64,000 bases of DNA from Streptomyces sp. Edi4 (GCF_040253615.1 NZ_JBEJGY010000004.1:1178001-1242000); one strand, 5' to 3'; counted from the stretch's first letter, positions 9,096 through 18,380 are shown. Numbers and translations: made by a program. Notes: generated by a model not told the origin, from the sequence alone.

Positions 9096-9105
9096 CAATA
9101 TATTG
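9096..9105. promoter_or_regulatory. Probable XRE/cupin operator
   Basis: The perfect palindrome CAATATATTG sits in an otherwise GC-rich region upstream of the XRE/cupin gene, extended to TGCAATATATTGGA on the minus strand. Short AT-rich palindromes of this form are typical operators of XRE/cupin repressors, which often overlap their own promoter. Confidence 0.5.
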
Positions 9106-9163
9106 CACCACGCTCCGGTGCGGCCGCCGTCCCGCGACGACCACTCCTGGTGCCGCCCGCCCC

Positions 9164-9907
9164 TCAGGCCTCTTCGGCGGTCAACTCCGCGACGGCCAGG
9201 AGCTGTTCGGGCGTGACGCCTTCCGGGATGGGCACCGGCGCGGGGGTCCGCAGCGGCGGCTGCCAGCCGTCGCGCTCGTCCCAGGTGCGCACGATCCTGG
9301 CGGGCGCGCCCGCCACCACCGCGTGGTCGGGCACCTCACCGCGTACGACCGCGCCCGCGGCCACGACCACGTTGCGGCCGAGCCGGGCGCCGGGCAGCAC
9401 CACCGCGCCCGTGCCGAGCCAGCAGCCGGGGCCGATCTCCACGGGCTCCATGCGCGGCCACTGCTTGCCCACGGGCTGGTGCGGGTCGTCGTAGCTGTGG
9501 TTGGTGGAGGTGATGTAGACGTACGGGCCGCAGTAGGTGTCCGAGCCGATGGAGACGGTCGTGTCGGCTATGACATGGCTGCCCCGCCCGAGCACGACCC
9601 CGTTGCCCAGGGTCAGGATCGGCTCGGCGCCGAGGTCGAGCCCCGGCATCATGCCGGCGGTCAGGGTGACCTGCTCGCCGATGACGCAGTGGTCGCCCAG
9701 TTCGATCCAGGGCTCGCCGAACACCGTGCCCTGCGGAAAGGCGAGGCGGGTCCCGGGTCCGATCCTGCGAAAGCGCAGCCGGCCCGGGTGCTCGGCGGTG
9801 ACCGCGCCCGCCTCCTTGATCAGGCCCCAACCGCCGTGGACCGCGCGGGAGGCGATCTCGCGCCGCCAGGCGGTCAGCGATGAGAACGTGTTTCTGTTCT
9901 TGGGCAC
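9164..9907 (-). CDS. Left-handed beta-helix acyltransferase (hexapeptide repeat)
   Basis: 247-aa acyltransferase-type protein with hexapeptide repeats forming a left-handed beta helix over about residues 60-215 (e.g. VVLPGARLGRNVVVAAGAVV). The TSTNHSYDDPHQPV segment resembles the acceptor loop of maltose/galactoside O-acetyltransferases, which transfer acetyl from acetyl-CoA. A GTG start at 9905-9907 (VPKNRNTFSSL) is preferred over an upstream ATG that would overlap the previous gene's stop region. It lies 70 bases after the gamma-carbonic-anhydrase-like gene on the same strand. The substrate is unknown. Confidence 0.85.
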   Translation of the reverse strand: MPKNRNTFSSLTAWRREIASRAVHGGWGLIKEAGAVTAEHPGRLRFRRIGPGTRLAFPQGTVFGEPWIELGDHCVIGEQVTLTAGMMPGLDLGAEPILTLGNGVVLGRGSHVIADTTVSIGSDTYCGPYVYITSTNHSYDDPHQPVGKQWPRMEPVEIGPGCWLGTGAVVLPGARLGRNVVVAAGAVVRGEVPDHAVVAGAPARIVRTWDERDGWQPPLRTPAPVPIPEGVTPEQLLAVAELTAEEA

Positions 9908-9977
9908 CCGCTCACGGTACTCACCGCCGCCCCGGTCGCTCACCGCCGACACCTGTGATCTTCCGCTCAGCGCGGGA

Positions 9978-10508
9978 TCAGCCGGCGTGCGCCGCGCGGT
10001 GGTCCTCGGCGAGGCCGACATACATCAGGGCGTTGACCTTGATCCCCTCGCGCTCCTCGTCGCTCAGCGCGCGCCGCACCTTCGCCGGTACGCCCGCGAC
10101 CAGCGAGCCCGGCGGTACGTTCATGCCCTGCGGCACCAGCGCGTGCGCGGCGACCAGCGAACCCGCCCCGATCCGGGCCCCGTTGAGGACGGTGGCGCCC
10201 ATGCCGACCAGGACGTCGTCCTCCACGGTGCAGCCGTGCAGGACCGTGTTGTGCCCGACGGTGACCCGCGCGCCGACCGTGACCGGGAAGCCCGGGTCCA
10301 CATGCACGGTGCAGTTGTCCTGGATGTTGCTCCCGGCGCCGACGACGATGGGCCCGCAGTCGGCCCGCAGCACCGCGTGGTACCAGACGCTCGCCCCCTC
10401 GGCCAGGGTCACCTCGCCGAGCACCACCGATGTGGGTGCGGTGAATGCGGTCGGGGCGATCTCGGGCGACTTGCCGCCCACGGCCCTGACCAACGCCTGC
10501 TCTGCCAT
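9978..10508 (-). CDS. Gamma carbonic anhydrase-like hexapeptide protein
   Basis: 176-aa protein of the gamma-carbonic anhydrase/YrdA/PaaY family. It consists almost entirely of hexapeptide repeats (VWYHAVLRADCGPIVVG, DNCTVHVD, VGHNTVLHGC). The histidines in CTVHVD, VGHNT and VLHGC correspond to the metal-binding set of the family. The start ATG at 10506-10508 has an AAGGAG ribosome site. Enzymatic carbonic anhydrase activity is not guaranteed in this family. Its stop is followed 70 bases later by a second beta-helix acyltransferase. Confidence 0.9.
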   Translation of the reverse strand: MAEQALVRAVGGKSPEIAPTAFTAPTSVVLGEVTLAEGASVWYHAVLRADCGPIVVGAGSNIQDNCTVHVDPGFPVTVGARVTVGHNTVLHGCTVEDDVLVGMGATVLNGARIGAGSLVAAHALVPQGMNVPPGSLVAGVPAKVRRALSDEEREGIKVNALMYVGLAEDHRAAHAG

Positions 10509-10656
10509 GCGCCACTCCTTGTACGGATTGCATCGCGCCGCCCTCACGCTGGGCGACCGGGTCGGGGCCCGCGTGGCCGGGGCCCGCCCGGGCCGGGTGC
10601 GGGGCACGGCGGACGGCCTGCGGCCCGCGCGCGCCCTGGCCGCATACCATCGCGCG

Positions 10657-11112
10657 ATGGCACTCTTCCAGATCGACCGCCGTACCCCGCTCGCCCCCGC
10701 CGAGGCGTGGCGGCGGCTCACCGACTGGGAACGGCACGGCGAGGGCGTCCCGTTGACGCGGATCGTCGTGCGCACCGCGCCGCCCACGGGCTCGGGCACG
10801 CTCTTCGTGGCCCGCACCGGTCCGGGGCGGCTTGGTTTCGAGGACCCGATGGAGGTCACCCGCTGGCAGCCGCCGGTCCCGGGTGCCCCGGGCCGGTGCC
10901 GGCTGGAGAAGCGGGGCCGTGCGATCACGGGCTGGGCAGAGATCGAGGTGGGGGCGGCGGGGCCTGGGGCGTATGTGGTCTGGCGTGAGGAGCTTCGGGT
11001 ACGCGCAGTGCCGCGCGCCCTCGATCCGTTGATCGCGGTGGCGGGCCGCCTCGTGTTCGGCCGCGCCATGAGAATGCTGCTGCGGACCGGCCCCGGAACC
11101 GGCCCCGCGTGA
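10657..11112 (+). CDS. SRPBCC family protein
   Basis: 151-aa START/polyketide-cyclase-like protein: N-terminal FQIDRRTPLAPAEAWRRLTDWERHG, then alternating beta strands ending in a long C-terminal helix (LIAVAGRLVFGRAMRMLL). The fold binds hydrophobic ligands; no ligand can be named. It is transcribed divergently from the gamma-CA-like gene with about 150 bases between starts, and convergently to the DedA gene. Confidence 0.85.
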   Translation: MALFQIDRRTPLAPAEAWRRLTDWERHGEGVPLTRIVVRTAPPTGSGTLFVARTGPGRLGFEDPMEVTRWQPPVPGAPGRCRLEKRGRAITGWAEIEVGAAGPGAYVVWREELRVRAVPRALDPLIAVAGRLVFGRAMRMLLRTGPGTGPA

Positions 11113-11146
11113 GGCTCCGCGCCGGGCCCCCGCCGCGATGGTCCGC

Positions 11147-11794
11147 TCAGTCCCCGGCCGACACGTTCTCGTGCGCGGCCTCCGCCTGCGCCATGGACTT
11201 CTTCGCCCGGTTCTTGACGACCAGCATCGAGGCGACCCCGATGAGCAGGGCCGCCACCAGGCCCAGGTAGGAGAAGTTCTTCAGCCAGGACTCGGCGACG
11301 ATGCCGAGGTAGTAGATGACGGCGGTCGTGCCGCCGGCCCAGCAGATGCCGCCGAGCAGGTTGGCGATGAGGAACTTCCAGTACGGCATGTGCAGGACGC
11401 CCGCGAGCGGTCCCGCGAAGATCCGCAGGAGGGCGATGAAGCGGCCGAAGAACACGGCCCACATGCCCCACTTCTGGAAGGACCGTTCCGCCATGGCGAC
11501 ATGGCCCTCGCTGAAGTGCTTGGGGAACTTCTCCCCGAGCCAGGCGATGAGCGGCCTGCCGCCCTTGCGGCCGATGGCATAGCCGATCGAGTCACCGATC
11601 ACGGCGCCGGCCGTCGCACAGGCCCCGAGCACCACCGGGTCGATGTGTCCCTGCTGCGAGGCCAGCAGCGCCGCGCTGACCAGGACGATCTCGCCGGGCA
11701 GCGGGATGCCGAGGCTTTCGACACCGATGACGAGCGCCACCAGGAGATAGACACTGACGGCGGGGATGTGCTCCAGCCACTCCTGGATGTGCAA
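11147..11794 (-). CDS. DedA family membrane protein
   Basis: 215-aa polytopic membrane protein of the DedA/SNARE-associated family, now linked to lipid-carrier recycling at the membrane. Family signatures include ESLGIPLPGE near residue 25, GDSIGYAIGRKGG near 70-80 and FFGRFIALLRIFAGPLAG near 115-130 with the conserved Arg. The TTG start at 11792-11794 is supported by a GGGAGG ribosome site seven to ten bases upstream. A second, distantly related VTT protein lies at 20.9 kb. Confidence 0.92.
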   Translation of the reverse strand: MHIQEWLEHIPAVSVYLLVALVIGVESLGIPLPGEIVLVSAALLASQQGHIDPVVLGACATAGAVIGDSIGYAIGRKGGRPLIAWLGEKFPKHFSEGHVAMAERSFQKWGMWAVFFGRFIALLRIFAGPLAGVLHMPYWKFLIANLLGGICWAGGTTAVIYYLGIVAESWLKNFSYLGLVAALLIGVASMLVVKNRAKKSMAQAEAAHENVSAGD

Positions 11795-11825
11795 CGCGCT
11801 TCCTCCCGCTCGCGCCGGGCCAAAA

Positions 11826-11856
11826 CCCGGCGTGCGCCCCCCTGGCGCACGCCGGG
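11826..11856 (-). terminator. Terminator of GH3 gene
   Basis: Perfect 13-bp inverted repeat (CCCGGCGTGCGCC at 11826-11838, its complement at 11844-11856) with a 5-base loop. On the minus strand it is followed by TTTT. It lies 13 bases after the GH3 stop codon, a textbook intrinsic terminator. Confidence 0.85.
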
Positions 11857-11868
11857 AAGCCTACCCGG

Positions 11869-14367
11869 TCAGGGCCTGGGGCCGGCCGCGCCCGATCGGA
11901 CCTTGCCACGACCGGCCAGGCGCGTCTCGCGCGCGGAGACACCCACGCTCACCTCGCGTGTTCCGGTGCCGAGCACCCAGCCGTGCCGGCCCGGGTCCCA
12001 GGAGGAGAGCGAGCGGGCCGTGACGCGGACGGTCACCCGCTGGGCGGCGCCCGGCTCCAGTTCGAGGCGGCGGTAGCCGGCCAGGGCGCGCCGGGCCTGA
12101 GCCAGGCGCAGGTCGGGCGAGGGGCCGACATAGACCTGGGCCACCGTGACGCCCGCGCGGCGCCCGGTGTTGCGGACGGTGAAGGTGACCGCGAGCCCGT
12201 CGCCGTCGGGCCGCACGCTCAGGCCCGAGTAGGCGAAGGTCGTGTAGGAGAGGCCGTGCCCGAAGGGGAAGAGCGGGGTCACACCTTCGGCGTCGTACCA
12301 GCGGTATCCGAGGTGGATGCCCTCGGAGTACTCCTGGGTGCCGTCCACGCCTGGGTAGCGCCGCCGGTCGCCGGCCACCGGGTGGTGCTCGTCGGACGCG
12401 GGGAAGGTCTGGGTGAGCCGGCCGCCGGGGTCGCAGTCCCCGAACAGGACTGCGGCAGTGGCCTCGGCGCCCTCCTGGCCCGGGTAATACATCTGGAGCA
12501 CGGCGCCCGCGCTCGCCAGCCACGGCATGGTCGTGCTCGACGAGGTGTTGAGCACCACCGTGGTCCGCGCGTTGGCGGCGGTGACCGCCGCGATCAGCTC
12601 GTTCTGGTGGCCGGGCAGGGCGAGGCCGGCCCGGTCGGCGCCCTCGGTGGCGTCCTCGTACGCGAACAGCACGACGCTCGCGGCCGCGCGGGCCACGCGC
12701 ACCGCGTCGGCGACGTCACCGGCGCGGGTGGCCCCGGTGGTGCGGCGCAGCCGGAAGAGCTGGCCCGCGGCGCCGCCCTTGGCCGTGATGGTGAGCCGGT
12801 GCTTCCCGGCGGTGAGCCGGAGGGTGCCCCGGCGGACCTGGAGGCCGTCGGGTGCGGCGCCCACGAGTCCCCCGCCGAAGAGTTCGAGGAGACCGGGGGC
12901 GGGCGGGAAGAGATCGGTGCCGTCCAGGACCACTGTGGGGCGCTCGCCCGAGTAGTGGATGACGAAGGTCCACTCGTCGGGCTCGGTGACATCGAGGGTG
13001 CCCTCAAAGGTCCAGGTGGCGCCGGCGGCGACGCGCAGGCCCTCGAAGTCGGCGCCCGGCGATGTGGCGGGCAGGGGCTTGCCGTACAGGTCCTCCCCCA
13101 TCGCGTAACCGATGTCGGCGCCTTGTCCGGCCCGGGCGGTGAGGGCCTCCAGCGGGGTCCGCGCGCGGTCGGGCACGACGTGCGCGCTGCCGCCGCCGCC
13201 GATGAACGGGTAGATCGCGGTGGGGCCGATCACCGCGATGGCGCGGGCGGCGGCGCCGGTGAGCGGCAGGGTGGCCGCGCGGTTGTGCAGCAGGGTCGCG
13301 CCCGCCTTGGCGACCTTGAGCGCGACATCCGCCCCGGCCTCTGGGTCGCGTCCGGGCCGGGCGGGCGGCTGCCCGTCGAGCAGCGAGAAACGTTCCATGA
13401 CGCCGAGCACACGGCGTACGGCACGGTCGACGAGCGCTTCGGTGACGCTGCCCGCGCTGATGGCACGCCGCAGCGCGCCCCCGAAGTAGGTGCCGCTCGG
13501 CATCTCCAGATCGAGTCCTGCGCTGAGTGAGGCGGCGGTGCTGTGCGCGGCGAACCAGTCGGTCATCACCAGGCCGTCGAAGCCCCAGGCGTCGCGCAGG
13601 ATGTCGTTCAGAAGTGGCTTGTTCTCGCAGGCCCAGGCCCCGTTGACCTTGTTGTACGCGCCCATCACGGCGCCCGTACCGGCGGTGACGGCCGCCTCGA
13701 AGCCGCGCAGCTCCATTTCGTGGAGCGGCTGTTCGGCGATCCGCACATCGATGGACGTGCGGTCCTGTTCCTGGTTGTTCAGGGCGAAGTGCTTGACGGT
13801 GGCGATCAATCCCTGGCTCTGGATGCCCCGGATCTCCTCGGCCACCAGGTCCGCGCTGAGCAGGGGGTCCTCGGAGAACGTCTCGAAGTTCCGCCCGGCA
13901 TAAGGGGTCCTGATGAGGTTGACCATGGGCGCGAGGATGACGTCCTGGCCGAGCGCGCGTCCCTCGCGGCCGAGCACTTCGCCGTACGCGCGGGCGAGCG
14001 CGGGGTCGAAGGCGGCGGCGAGCATCACCGGCGCCGGCAGGGCGGTGGCGTGCGCCTTGACGCGGACGCCCGCGGGGCCGTCGGCCAGCCGGAGCGGGGG
14101 GATCGCGAGGCGGGGCACGCCCGGCAGGTAGCCGGCCTGGCCGAGGCCGTGGGGGTCACCGGCGCCGTGCAGGAGGGAGATCTTCTCGTCCAGGGTGAGG
14201 CGGCCGATCAGCGTCTCGACCCGGGGCGAGGCGTCGGGCGCGGTCCGGGCCCCGGGGAGCGCGACGGCGGGCGCGGGGGCGGCCAGGGTGCCGGTCGCGG
14301 CGGTCGCGACCGTGACGGCGCCGCCGAGCAGACGCAGTGCTGACCTTCGGGAAACCGGGTCGGACAT
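11869..14367 (-). CDS. Secreted GH3 family beta-glucosidase-type glycoside hydrolase with PA14 insertion
   Basis: 832-aa exported glycosidase. The twin-arginine signal RRSALRLLGG followed by a hydrophobic Ala-rich stretch (residues 8-38) indicates Tat export. Residues about 50-350 are the GH3 N-terminal barrel with KHFALNNQEQDR and the catalytic nucleophile in LVMTDWF (D270). The (alpha/beta) sandwich domain is split by a PA14-like carbohydrate-binding insert at about residues 400-540. A fibronectin-III-like domain lies at about 735-810. An AAAGGAG ribosome site precedes the ATG at 14365-14367. Likely a beta-glucosidase or beta-xylosidase; exact substrate unknown. Confidence 0.93.
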   Translation of the reverse strand: MSDPVSRRSALRLLGGAVTVATAATGTLAAPAPAVALPGARTAPDASPRVETLIGRLTLDEKISLLHGAGDPHGLGQAGYLPGVPRLAIPPLRLADGPAGVRVKAHATALPAPVMLAAAFDPALARAYGEVLGREGRALGQDVILAPMVNLIRTPYAGRNFETFSEDPLLSADLVAEEIRGIQSQGLIATVKHFALNNQEQDRTSIDVRIAEQPLHEMELRGFEAAVTAGTGAVMGAYNKVNGAWACENKPLLNDILRDAWGFDGLVMTDWFAAHSTAASLSAGLDLEMPSGTYFGGALRRAISAGSVTEALVDRAVRRVLGVMERFSLLDGQPPARPGRDPEAGADVALKVAKAGATLLHNRAATLPLTGAAARAIAVIGPTAIYPFIGGGGSAHVVPDRARTPLEALTARAGQGADIGYAMGEDLYGKPLPATSPGADFEGLRVAAGATWTFEGTLDVTEPDEWTFVIHYSGERPTVVLDGTDLFPPAPGLLELFGGGLVGAAPDGLQVRRGTLRLTAGKHRLTITAKGGAAGQLFRLRRTTGATRAGDVADAVRVARAAASVVLFAYEDATEGADRAGLALPGHQNELIAAVTAANARTTVVLNTSSSTTMPWLASAGAVLQMYYPGQEGAEATAAVLFGDCDPGGRLTQTFPASDEHHPVAGDRRRYPGVDGTQEYSEGIHLGYRWYDAEGVTPLFPFGHGLSYTTFAYSGLSVRPDGDGLAVTFTVRNTGRRAGVTVAQVYVGPSPDLRLAQARRALAGYRRLELEPGAAQRVTVRVTARSLSSWDPGRHGWVLGTGTREVSVGVSARETRLAGRGKVRSGAAGPRP

Positions 14368-14560
14368 GGACCGTCACTCCTTTGTGCGCGGGCACGCCGT
14401 GGAGGGCCGCGGCACGACCGGCGGTCTGTGTTCACTGGGTGAACGCACTATGCTTCACGACCCAGTTGACCCACCGTCAGGCGCCACGAGGGCCGCGCAA
14501 GCTAGGACCGTCCGGCGCAAGAACGGCGCCCGGGCGATCGGTCCCCGGCGCGGAACGCCG

Positions 14561-14590
14561 AAGGCGCCCCGGCGGTGGCCGGGACGCCTT
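14561..14590 (-). terminator. Terminator of thioesterase gene
   Basis: Inverted repeat 14561-14573 / 14578-14590 with one mismatch and a GGTG loop, 24 bases beyond the stop of the thioesterase gene on the minus strand. Together with the GH3 upstream region it fills the 247-base gap. Confidence 0.6.
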
Positions 14591-14614
14591 GGGGATCGAG
14601 CCGTGCGCCGATGG

Positions 14615-15067
14615 TCAGGAGTTGGGGCGCAGGGTCCACACAACGGTCATCTCGCCGGTGACGGCACCGTCCGCGCGCTGGATCTCGATGTGGACCGGGA
14701 ACTCGGGGCGCTGTCCCGCGTCGAGGTCGGCCACCACGTCGGCGATCGGGCGGCCCAGCGTGGCGGTCGCGGTGACGACGCCCATGGCGAGTTTCTTGTA
14801 GCCGATTTCCGCCTTGACGGCCAGCGGCACCGCACGGCTCATCTGGTCGCCGAAGGCGGCGATGACGATGGCGCCGCTCGCGGACTCGGCGAGCGTGAAC
14901 ATCGCTCCGGCGTGCGGGCCGCCGACGTGGTTGTGGTAGTCGGGCTGGTCCGGCAGGCGCACCACGGCACGCTCGGGGGTGGTCTCGAGGAATTCCAGGT
15001 TGAGGGTCCTCGCCATGGGGACGGTGGCGGCGAGCATCTCGCCCACGGACATCTGATCAGCGCTCAT
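14615..15067 (-). CDS. Hotdog-fold thioesterase (PaaI/DUF4442 type)
   Basis: 150-aa hotdog-fold protein. HNHVGGPHAGAMFTLAESASG corresponds to the central helix region of PaaI/DUF4442 thioesterases, which hydrolyse acyl-CoA esters. I place the start at the ATG 15065-15067 (MSADQMSVGEML); an in-frame ATG 13 codons upstream is possible but adds unusual sequence. No clear ribosome site is seen, so the transcript may be leaderless. It is divergent from the membrane protein at 15163, with about 95 bases shared as promoter space. Confidence 0.85.
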   Translation of the reverse strand: MSADQMSVGEMLAATVPMARTLNLEFLETTPERAVVRLPDQPDYHNHVGGPHAGAMFTLAESASGAIVIAAFGDQMSRAVPLAVKAEIGYKKLAMGVVTATATLGRPIADVVADLDAGQRPEFPVHIEIQRADGAVTGEMTVVWTLRPNS

Positions 15068-15162
15068 GGGGCCCGATGTTACCCATGGGTAGCGACCGTT
15101 GGCCATCCCCCGCCGGGGGCGGCCGTGGCAGGTGTCGTACCGCCCCTCTATGGTTACTGGCC

Positions 15163-16194
15163 ATGTGGCCAGGACAGCAGCCGCCCGGGGGCGAGCAGAA
15201 CCCGCGGGATCCGAATCAGAACCCGTACCAGCAGCCGGGGTACCAGCAACCGAATCCCTACCAGCAGCCGGGACAGCAGCCCGCGCAGCGCGGGTATCCG
15301 CCGCAGGGTTATCAGACGCCCAACCCCTACCAGCAGCCGACGGTGCCGCAGTACCCCGTGGGCGGTCCGCCCGGGTCCCCGCAGCCGCCGCAGAAGAACG
15401 ACAAGAAGAAGACCACCGTCATCGCCATCGTGGCGGCCGCCGCCGTGGTCGTCGCCGCGGCCGTGACCGGCGTGGTGGTCCTCAAGGACGACGGCAAGAG
15501 CACCAGCCAGGCCGACGGCAAGGACAAGAAGTCGCCTTCGCCCTCCGGCCCGGCGGCGCCGTCCTCCGCCGCGCCCAACCCGCGCGGCGCGGGCAACGAC
15601 GTCAAGCCGGTCATCGCGGGCTGGAAGGTCGTCGTGAACCCCAGCCGGGGTGACGCCTTCGACGTGCCGCCGGACTGGGAGGTCGCGAGTTCGGGCATGA
15701 GCGTCGGCTGGTCCGACAAGGCGGACCCCAACGGGTTCGGCGGCATGATGATGTCCGCGCCCGCCTACTACAAGTCCAAGTGGTGCACGAGCAAGAGCGA
15801 CAGCGGCCGCGACGAGAACACCGCGCTCGCCAGCGTCGGCACCAAGGGCGCCAACGGCGCCAAGTCGACCGACGACGCGGCCGAGCAGGCGGACGACTGG
15901 CTGTACTTCGCCTACACCCAGCCGGACAAGGACCACATCACTTCGGAGAAGCCGGTCCCCTACACGACCAAGTCCGGTCTTCAGGGCAGCGTGGTCCGCG
16001 CCAAGACGACGGGCGTCAAGAAGACGGACAAGTGCTCCACCGACGGCCAGTCCGTGCTGTTCGGCTTCAAGACCCCCAAGGGCGACCTCGCGGCCTGGAG
16101 CCTCATCGCCAACACCGGTGTGCCCGACGCGGTCTCCGAGGACACCATCCAGAAGATCCTCAGCACCATCCGCCTGGTACCCGCCTCCTCCTGA
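15163..16194 (+). CDS. Membrane-anchored protein with Q/P/Y-rich cytoplasmic tail
   Basis: 343-aa protein. Residues 1-75 are a low-complexity Gln/Pro/Tyr/Asn-rich tail with repeated NPYQQPGYQQP units. One transmembrane helix follows at about residues 86-108, after KNDKKKK. A Ser/Pro/Lys-rich linker leads to an extracytoplasmic domain (about residues 150-343) that has two cysteines (KWCTSK, DKCSTD) possibly forming a disulfide. The layout is common among Streptomyces membrane proteins of unknown function. Weak Shine-Dalgarno; the ATG is at 15163. Confidence 0.85.
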   Translation: MWPGQQPPGGEQNPRDPNQNPYQQPGYQQPNPYQQPGQQPAQRGYPPQGYQTPNPYQQPTVPQYPVGGPPGSPQPPQKNDKKKTTVIAIVAAAAVVVAAAVTGVVVLKDDGKSTSQADGKDKKSPSPSGPAAPSSAAPNPRGAGNDVKPVIAGWKVVVNPSRGDAFDVPPDWEVASSGMSVGWSDKADPNGFGGMMMSAPAYYKSKWCTSKSDSGRDENTALASVGTKGANGAKSTDDAAEQADDWLYFAYTQPDKDHITSEKPVPYTTKSGLQGSVVRAKTTGVKKTDKCSTDGQSVLFGFKTPKGDLAAWSLIANTGVPDAVSEDTIQKILSTIRLVPASS

Positions 16195-16253
16195 GGCGCC
16201 TCCTGGCAGCAAACCGTTTGGCCGCACGGGGCGGCGGAGGCGATAGTCCCTAA

Positions 16254-17558
16254 GTGACTTCCGCTTCCGCCGTCCTTCCCTCGCGTCCGGGCCGCCCCTC
16301 CTGGGGCGGCCGCAACTACACCTTGCTGACCGCGGCGGCGGTCGTCACCAACCTGGGCAGCCAAGGGGCTCTGATCGCGGCCGCGTTCGCGGTCCTCGAA
16401 TCCGGCGGGAGCGGCGGCGACGTGGGTCTGGTCGCGGCGGCCCGTACCGTGCCGCTCGTGCTGTTCCTCCTGGTGGGCGGCGCGCTGGCGGACCGGCTGC
16501 CGCGGCACCGGGTGATGGTCGCCGCCAACGCCCTCAACTTCCTTTCGCAGGGCGCCTTCGCACTGCTCGTCCTCGCGGGAGAGCCCCGGCTGTGGCAGAT
16601 GATGGCCCTGTCCGCGCTCGGCGGGGTGGGCCAGGCCTTCTTCGGGCCCGCTTCCGAGGGCATGCTCATGTCCACCGTGCGCGGCGAGGACGCCGGGCGG
16701 GCGTTCGCGTTCTACCGGATGGCGATGCATGGCGCGGGCATCGGCGGTGCCGCTCTCGGCGGCGCCCTCATCGCGGTCCTCGGCGCGGGCTGGGTGCTCG
16801 CGATCGACGCGGCGGCCTTCGCCGTGGCGGGCGCGCTGCGGGCCTTCCTCGACGTGAGCCACATCCCGGCGCGCGCGGCGGGCGGCGGGATGGTCTCCGA
16901 CCTGCGCGAGGGCTGGCGCGAGTTCGCCGGCCGGCCCTGGCTCTGGTCGATCGTGGTGCAGTTCGCGGTGGTCAACGCCGTGGTCGCGGCGGCCGAGGCG
17001 GTGTACGGACCGCTGGTGGCGCGGGACGAGCTGGGCGGACCCGGGCCGTGGGGATTCGCGCTCGCGGCGTTCGGCGCCGGCACGCTGGGCGGCGCCTTCC
17101 TGATGACGCGCTGGAAGCCGCGCCGACTGCTGCTCGCGGGCAGCCTGTGCGTCTTCCCGCTGGCCCTGCCCTCGGCCGCGCTCGCGGTGCCGCTGCCTGT
17201 GGCGGCGCTCGCCGGCGTCATGCTCCTGACCGGTGTCTCGGTCGAGGTCTTCGGCGTCTCGTGGATGACCGCGCTCAGCCAGGAGATCCCGGAGGAGAAG
17301 CTGTCCCGCGTCTCCGCCTACGACTGGCTCGGCTCGATCGCCATGGTGCCCCTGGCCACCGCGCTGGCCGGCCCCGCCCAGGACGCGGTGGGCCGCACGC
17401 CCGCGCTGTGGGGCTGCTCCGCGCTGGTCGCGCTGCTCACCGCCGCCGTCCTGTGCGTGCCGGACGTACGCCGTCTGACCCGCCGCACCACCACGGTGAC
17501 GGCCGGCGCGCCGCTCGGCTCAGCCGACGCTGAAGGCGCCGTCGGGCGGCTCGGGTGA
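16254..17558 (+). CDS. MFS transporter (DHA3/MFS_3-type exporter)
   Basis: 434-aa major facilitator with about 12 hydrophobic helices. The GALADRLPRHRVM loop between helices 2 and 3 is the MFS signature, and the overall length and sequence style match DHA3-type drug/macrolide exporters. GTG start at 16254. It follows the Q/P-rich membrane protein by 59 bases on the same strand and overlaps the spermidine-synthase-like gene convergently by 39 bases at its 3' end. The substrate cannot be inferred. Confidence 0.9.
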   Translation: MTSASAVLPSRPGRPSWGGRNYTLLTAAAVVTNLGSQGALIAAAFAVLESGGSGGDVGLVAAARTVPLVLFLLVGGALADRLPRHRVMVAANALNFLSQGAFALLVLAGEPRLWQMMALSALGGVGQAFFGPASEGMLMSTVRGEDAGRAFAFYRMAMHGAGIGGAALGGALIAVLGAGWVLAIDAAAFAVAGALRAFLDVSHIPARAAGGGMVSDLREGWREFAGRPWLWSIVVQFAVVNAVVAAAEAVYGPLVARDELGGPGPWGFALAAFGAGTLGGAFLMTRWKPRRLLLAGSLCVFPLALPSAALAVPLPVAALAGVMLLTGVSVEVFGVSWMTALSQEIPEEKLSRVSAYDWLGSIAMVPLATALAGPAQDAVGRTPALWGCSALVALLTAAVLCVPDVRRLTRRTTTVTAGAPLGSADAEGAVGRLG

Positions 17559-18380
17559 GGGCCGCGCGTCCGCGTCGGTGACCGGCTGGGCATCCCCGAC
17601 GAAGCGGCGCAGTGACGCACCGTGCTCGACTCTGGCCGGGAAGGCGTCCCCCGCCGTGCGCCGGGCCAGCGCCGCCACATCCAGGGGGCGCGCCGAGGCG
17701 AGCAGCACCGCGTTGCCGAAGCGGCGCCCGCGCAGCACCGACGGCTCGGCGATCAACGCGACGTCCGCGAACACCGCCTGGAACGTAGCGAGTTGGGAGC
17801 GCAGGAAGGCGAACGGCGCGCCGTCGGCGAGGTTGGCGGCGTACAGACCGCCGGGCCGCAGGACCCGCTCGGCCTCCCTCGCGTACGCGAGTGAGGTGAG
17901 GTGCCCCGGCACCCGCGAGCCGGTGAAGACGTCCGCGACGAGCAGGTCCACCGAGGCGGCCGGCGCGCGCCCGGCCCACTCTCTCGCGTCCATCGCGTGC
18001 AGCGTGATCCCGGACCGTGGCGGAAGGGGCAGGTGTTCGCGGACGAGCCGGACCAGCGCGCGGTCGGCGTCCACCACGTCCTGGCGCGAGCCGGGCCTGG
18101 TCGCGGCGACATAGCGGGGCAGCGTGAGCGCGCCGCCGCCGAGGTGCAGCACGTCCAGCGGCTCGCCCTCGCTCGCCGCGCAGTCCACGACGTGCGCGAG
18201 GCGGCGCAGGTACTCGAACTCGATGTACGTGGGGTCGTCGAGATCCACGTACGACTGCGGGGCGCCGTCCACCGTCAGCAGCCAGGCGCGCTCGCGGTCG
18301 ATGTCGGGCATCAGCTTGGCGGTGCCGCCGTCGACCTCCCGGACGACGGGTATCGGCTCGGCGCGCGGGTCGTCGTTCAC
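17520..18380 (-). CDS. Spermidine synthase-like methyltransferase-fold protein
   Basis: 286-aa protein with a Rossmann-type SAM/decarboxylated-SAM binding fold. VLHLGGGALTLPRYVA (about residues 90-105) is the nucleotide-binding loop, VDADRALVRLVREHL carries the acidic ribose-binding residue, and DLLVADVFTGSRVP resembles the spermidine synthase active-site loop. Polyamine synthase activity is uncertain. The GTG start at 18378-18380 fits family length; an upstream ATG would overlap the patatin gene. It lies 49 bases downstream of that gene, probably in one operon with it and tuf3. Confidence 0.85.
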   Translation of the reverse strand: MNDDPRAEPIPVVREVDGGTAKLMPDIDRERAWLLTVDGAPQSYVDLDDPTYIEFEYLRRLAHVVDCAASEGEPLDVLHLGGGALTLPRYVAATRPGSRQDVVDADRALVRLVREHLPLPPRSGITLHAMDAREWAGRAPAASVDLLVADVFTGSRVPGHLTSLAYAREAERVLRPGGLYAANLADGAPFAFLRSQLATFQAVFADVALIAEPSVLRGRRFGNAVLLASARPLDVAALARRTAGDAFPARVEHGASLRRFVGDAQPVTDADARPSPEPPDGAFSVG

